Origin: Spirochaetales bacterium | Lineage (GTDB): Bacteria > Spirochaetota > Spirochaetia > DSM-16054 > Sediminispirochaetaceae | NCBI GenBank assembly: GCA_021767325.1 | Contig: JAASTM010000181.1 | Coordinates: 1 to 5,775 of the forward strand | Reading direction: 5' to 3' | Length of the DNA stretch: 5,775 bases | In this document: positions 5,463 to 5,775 of the stretch, one piece after another | Numbering within the stretch: the stretch's first letter is position 1 | How the letters are laid out: each line of letters opens with the position of its first letter | Program-made: the position numbers and the translations under genes | The notes under the pieces: generated by a model | Database searches by the model: none | Told to the model about the DNA's origin: nothing | The model's input: only the letters and a program-made list of their open reading frames with translations

Positions 5463-5775
5463 TTAATCATCTTCATACAACTCATGGATTTCATCCCATG
5501 CCTCCGGTTCGCCGGCCCGCAGCCGTTCGAGAAGCAGGAATTGATTGGTAAGGATATCAATATCGCGCTTTTTTACTTCTTCGGGGGACTTTTCCTGCGC
5601 TAGTTTGAGCCCTTCTACCTCTTTGGGATCGAGTGCGGCAATGCGGTCGAGTTCGTTGTGAATATCTTTCACCCGAAAACGCAGAAAACCTTTAACCGGC
5701 AGAAACACAGGAGGTTCATATCCCATTTTCTCAAGATCGCGCGCTGTCTGTTCAATTGCGTCATCGGTTGAGAAA
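5463..5775 (-). CDS. C-terminal part of an unidentified acidic protein
   Basis: The minus-strand frame ends at TAA (5465-5463) and stays open to the right window edge, giving at least 104 codons, so the start probably lies outside. A methionine at 5726-5724 (MGYEPP...) is possible, but it has no convincing Shine-Dalgarno and the upstream codons (FSTDDAIEQTARDLEK before it) look like normal coding sequence. The protein is rich in charged helix formers, with KDIHNELDRIAAL and a strongly acidic C-terminus ending HELYEDD. There is no signal peptide, membrane segment or motif I recognise. It is convergent with the regulator, the two stop codons being immediately adjacent (TAATTA), so there is no room for a terminator between them. 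Confidence 0.7.
   Translation of the reverse strand, partial: FSTDDAIEQTARDLEKMGYEPPVFLPVKGFLRFRVKDIHNELDRIAALDPKEVEGLKLAQEKSPEEVKKRDIDILTNQFLLLERLRAGEPEAWDEIHELYEDD

Noticed and set aside
1..5775. CRISPR arrays, tRNA or rRNA genes, insertion sequences.
   Set aside because: No spaced direct-repeat arrays, cloverleaf-like segments, transposase motifs or terminal inverted repeats are visible on either strand.

Overview
The window looks like chromosomal DNA of an anaerobic or facultative bacterium with fairly GC-rich genes, AT-rich promoters, strong Shine-Dalgarno sites and sigma70-type promoters. A fused NDP-forming acyl-CoA synthetase is typical of anaerobic bacteria and archaea. I cannot name the species; Spirochaetota is only a low-confidence impression.

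Layout from left to right: (1) 1-29, the first nine codons of a minus-strand gene that leaves the window. (2) 30-115, a spacer with a strong stem-loop. (3) 116-1330, minus strand, a DRE-TIM aldolase of the isopropylmalate/homocitrate synthase superfamily that lacks the family's usual catalytic-histidine motif. (4) 1331-1581, a divergent intergenic region with a consensus minus-strand promoter, a second promoter pair arranged head to head on a shared palindromic -10 (GTATAC), and a leader with a 7-bp inverted repeat. (5) 1582-4482, plus strand, a 966-residue fusion of a PurN-like formyltransferase domain to a complete ADP-forming acyl-CoA synthetase. (6) 4488-4544, an intrinsic terminator. (7) 4632-5462, plus strand, a regulator joining a MerR-type helix-turn-helix, an XRE-type helix-turn-helix and a metal-motif cupin, probably made from a near-leaderless mRNA. 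(8) 5463-5775, minus strand, the C-terminal part of an unrecognised protein whose stop codon abuts the regulator's stop.

Working model (inference): the aldolase and the fusion enzyme are divergently transcribed from promoters that share a repeated motif, so they are probably co-regulated. The nearby three-domain regulator is the obvious candidate sensor. The synthetase half would interconvert an acid and its CoA thioester with ADP/ATP, and the aldolase would form or break a carbon-carbon bond using an acyl-CoA. The formyltransferase half brings in a one-carbon donor such as 10-formyl-tetrahydrofolate, with formyl-CoA as one plausible intermediate. I do not recognise this trio as a described pathway; the fusion and the altered aldolase active site are the strongest candidates for new biochemistry.
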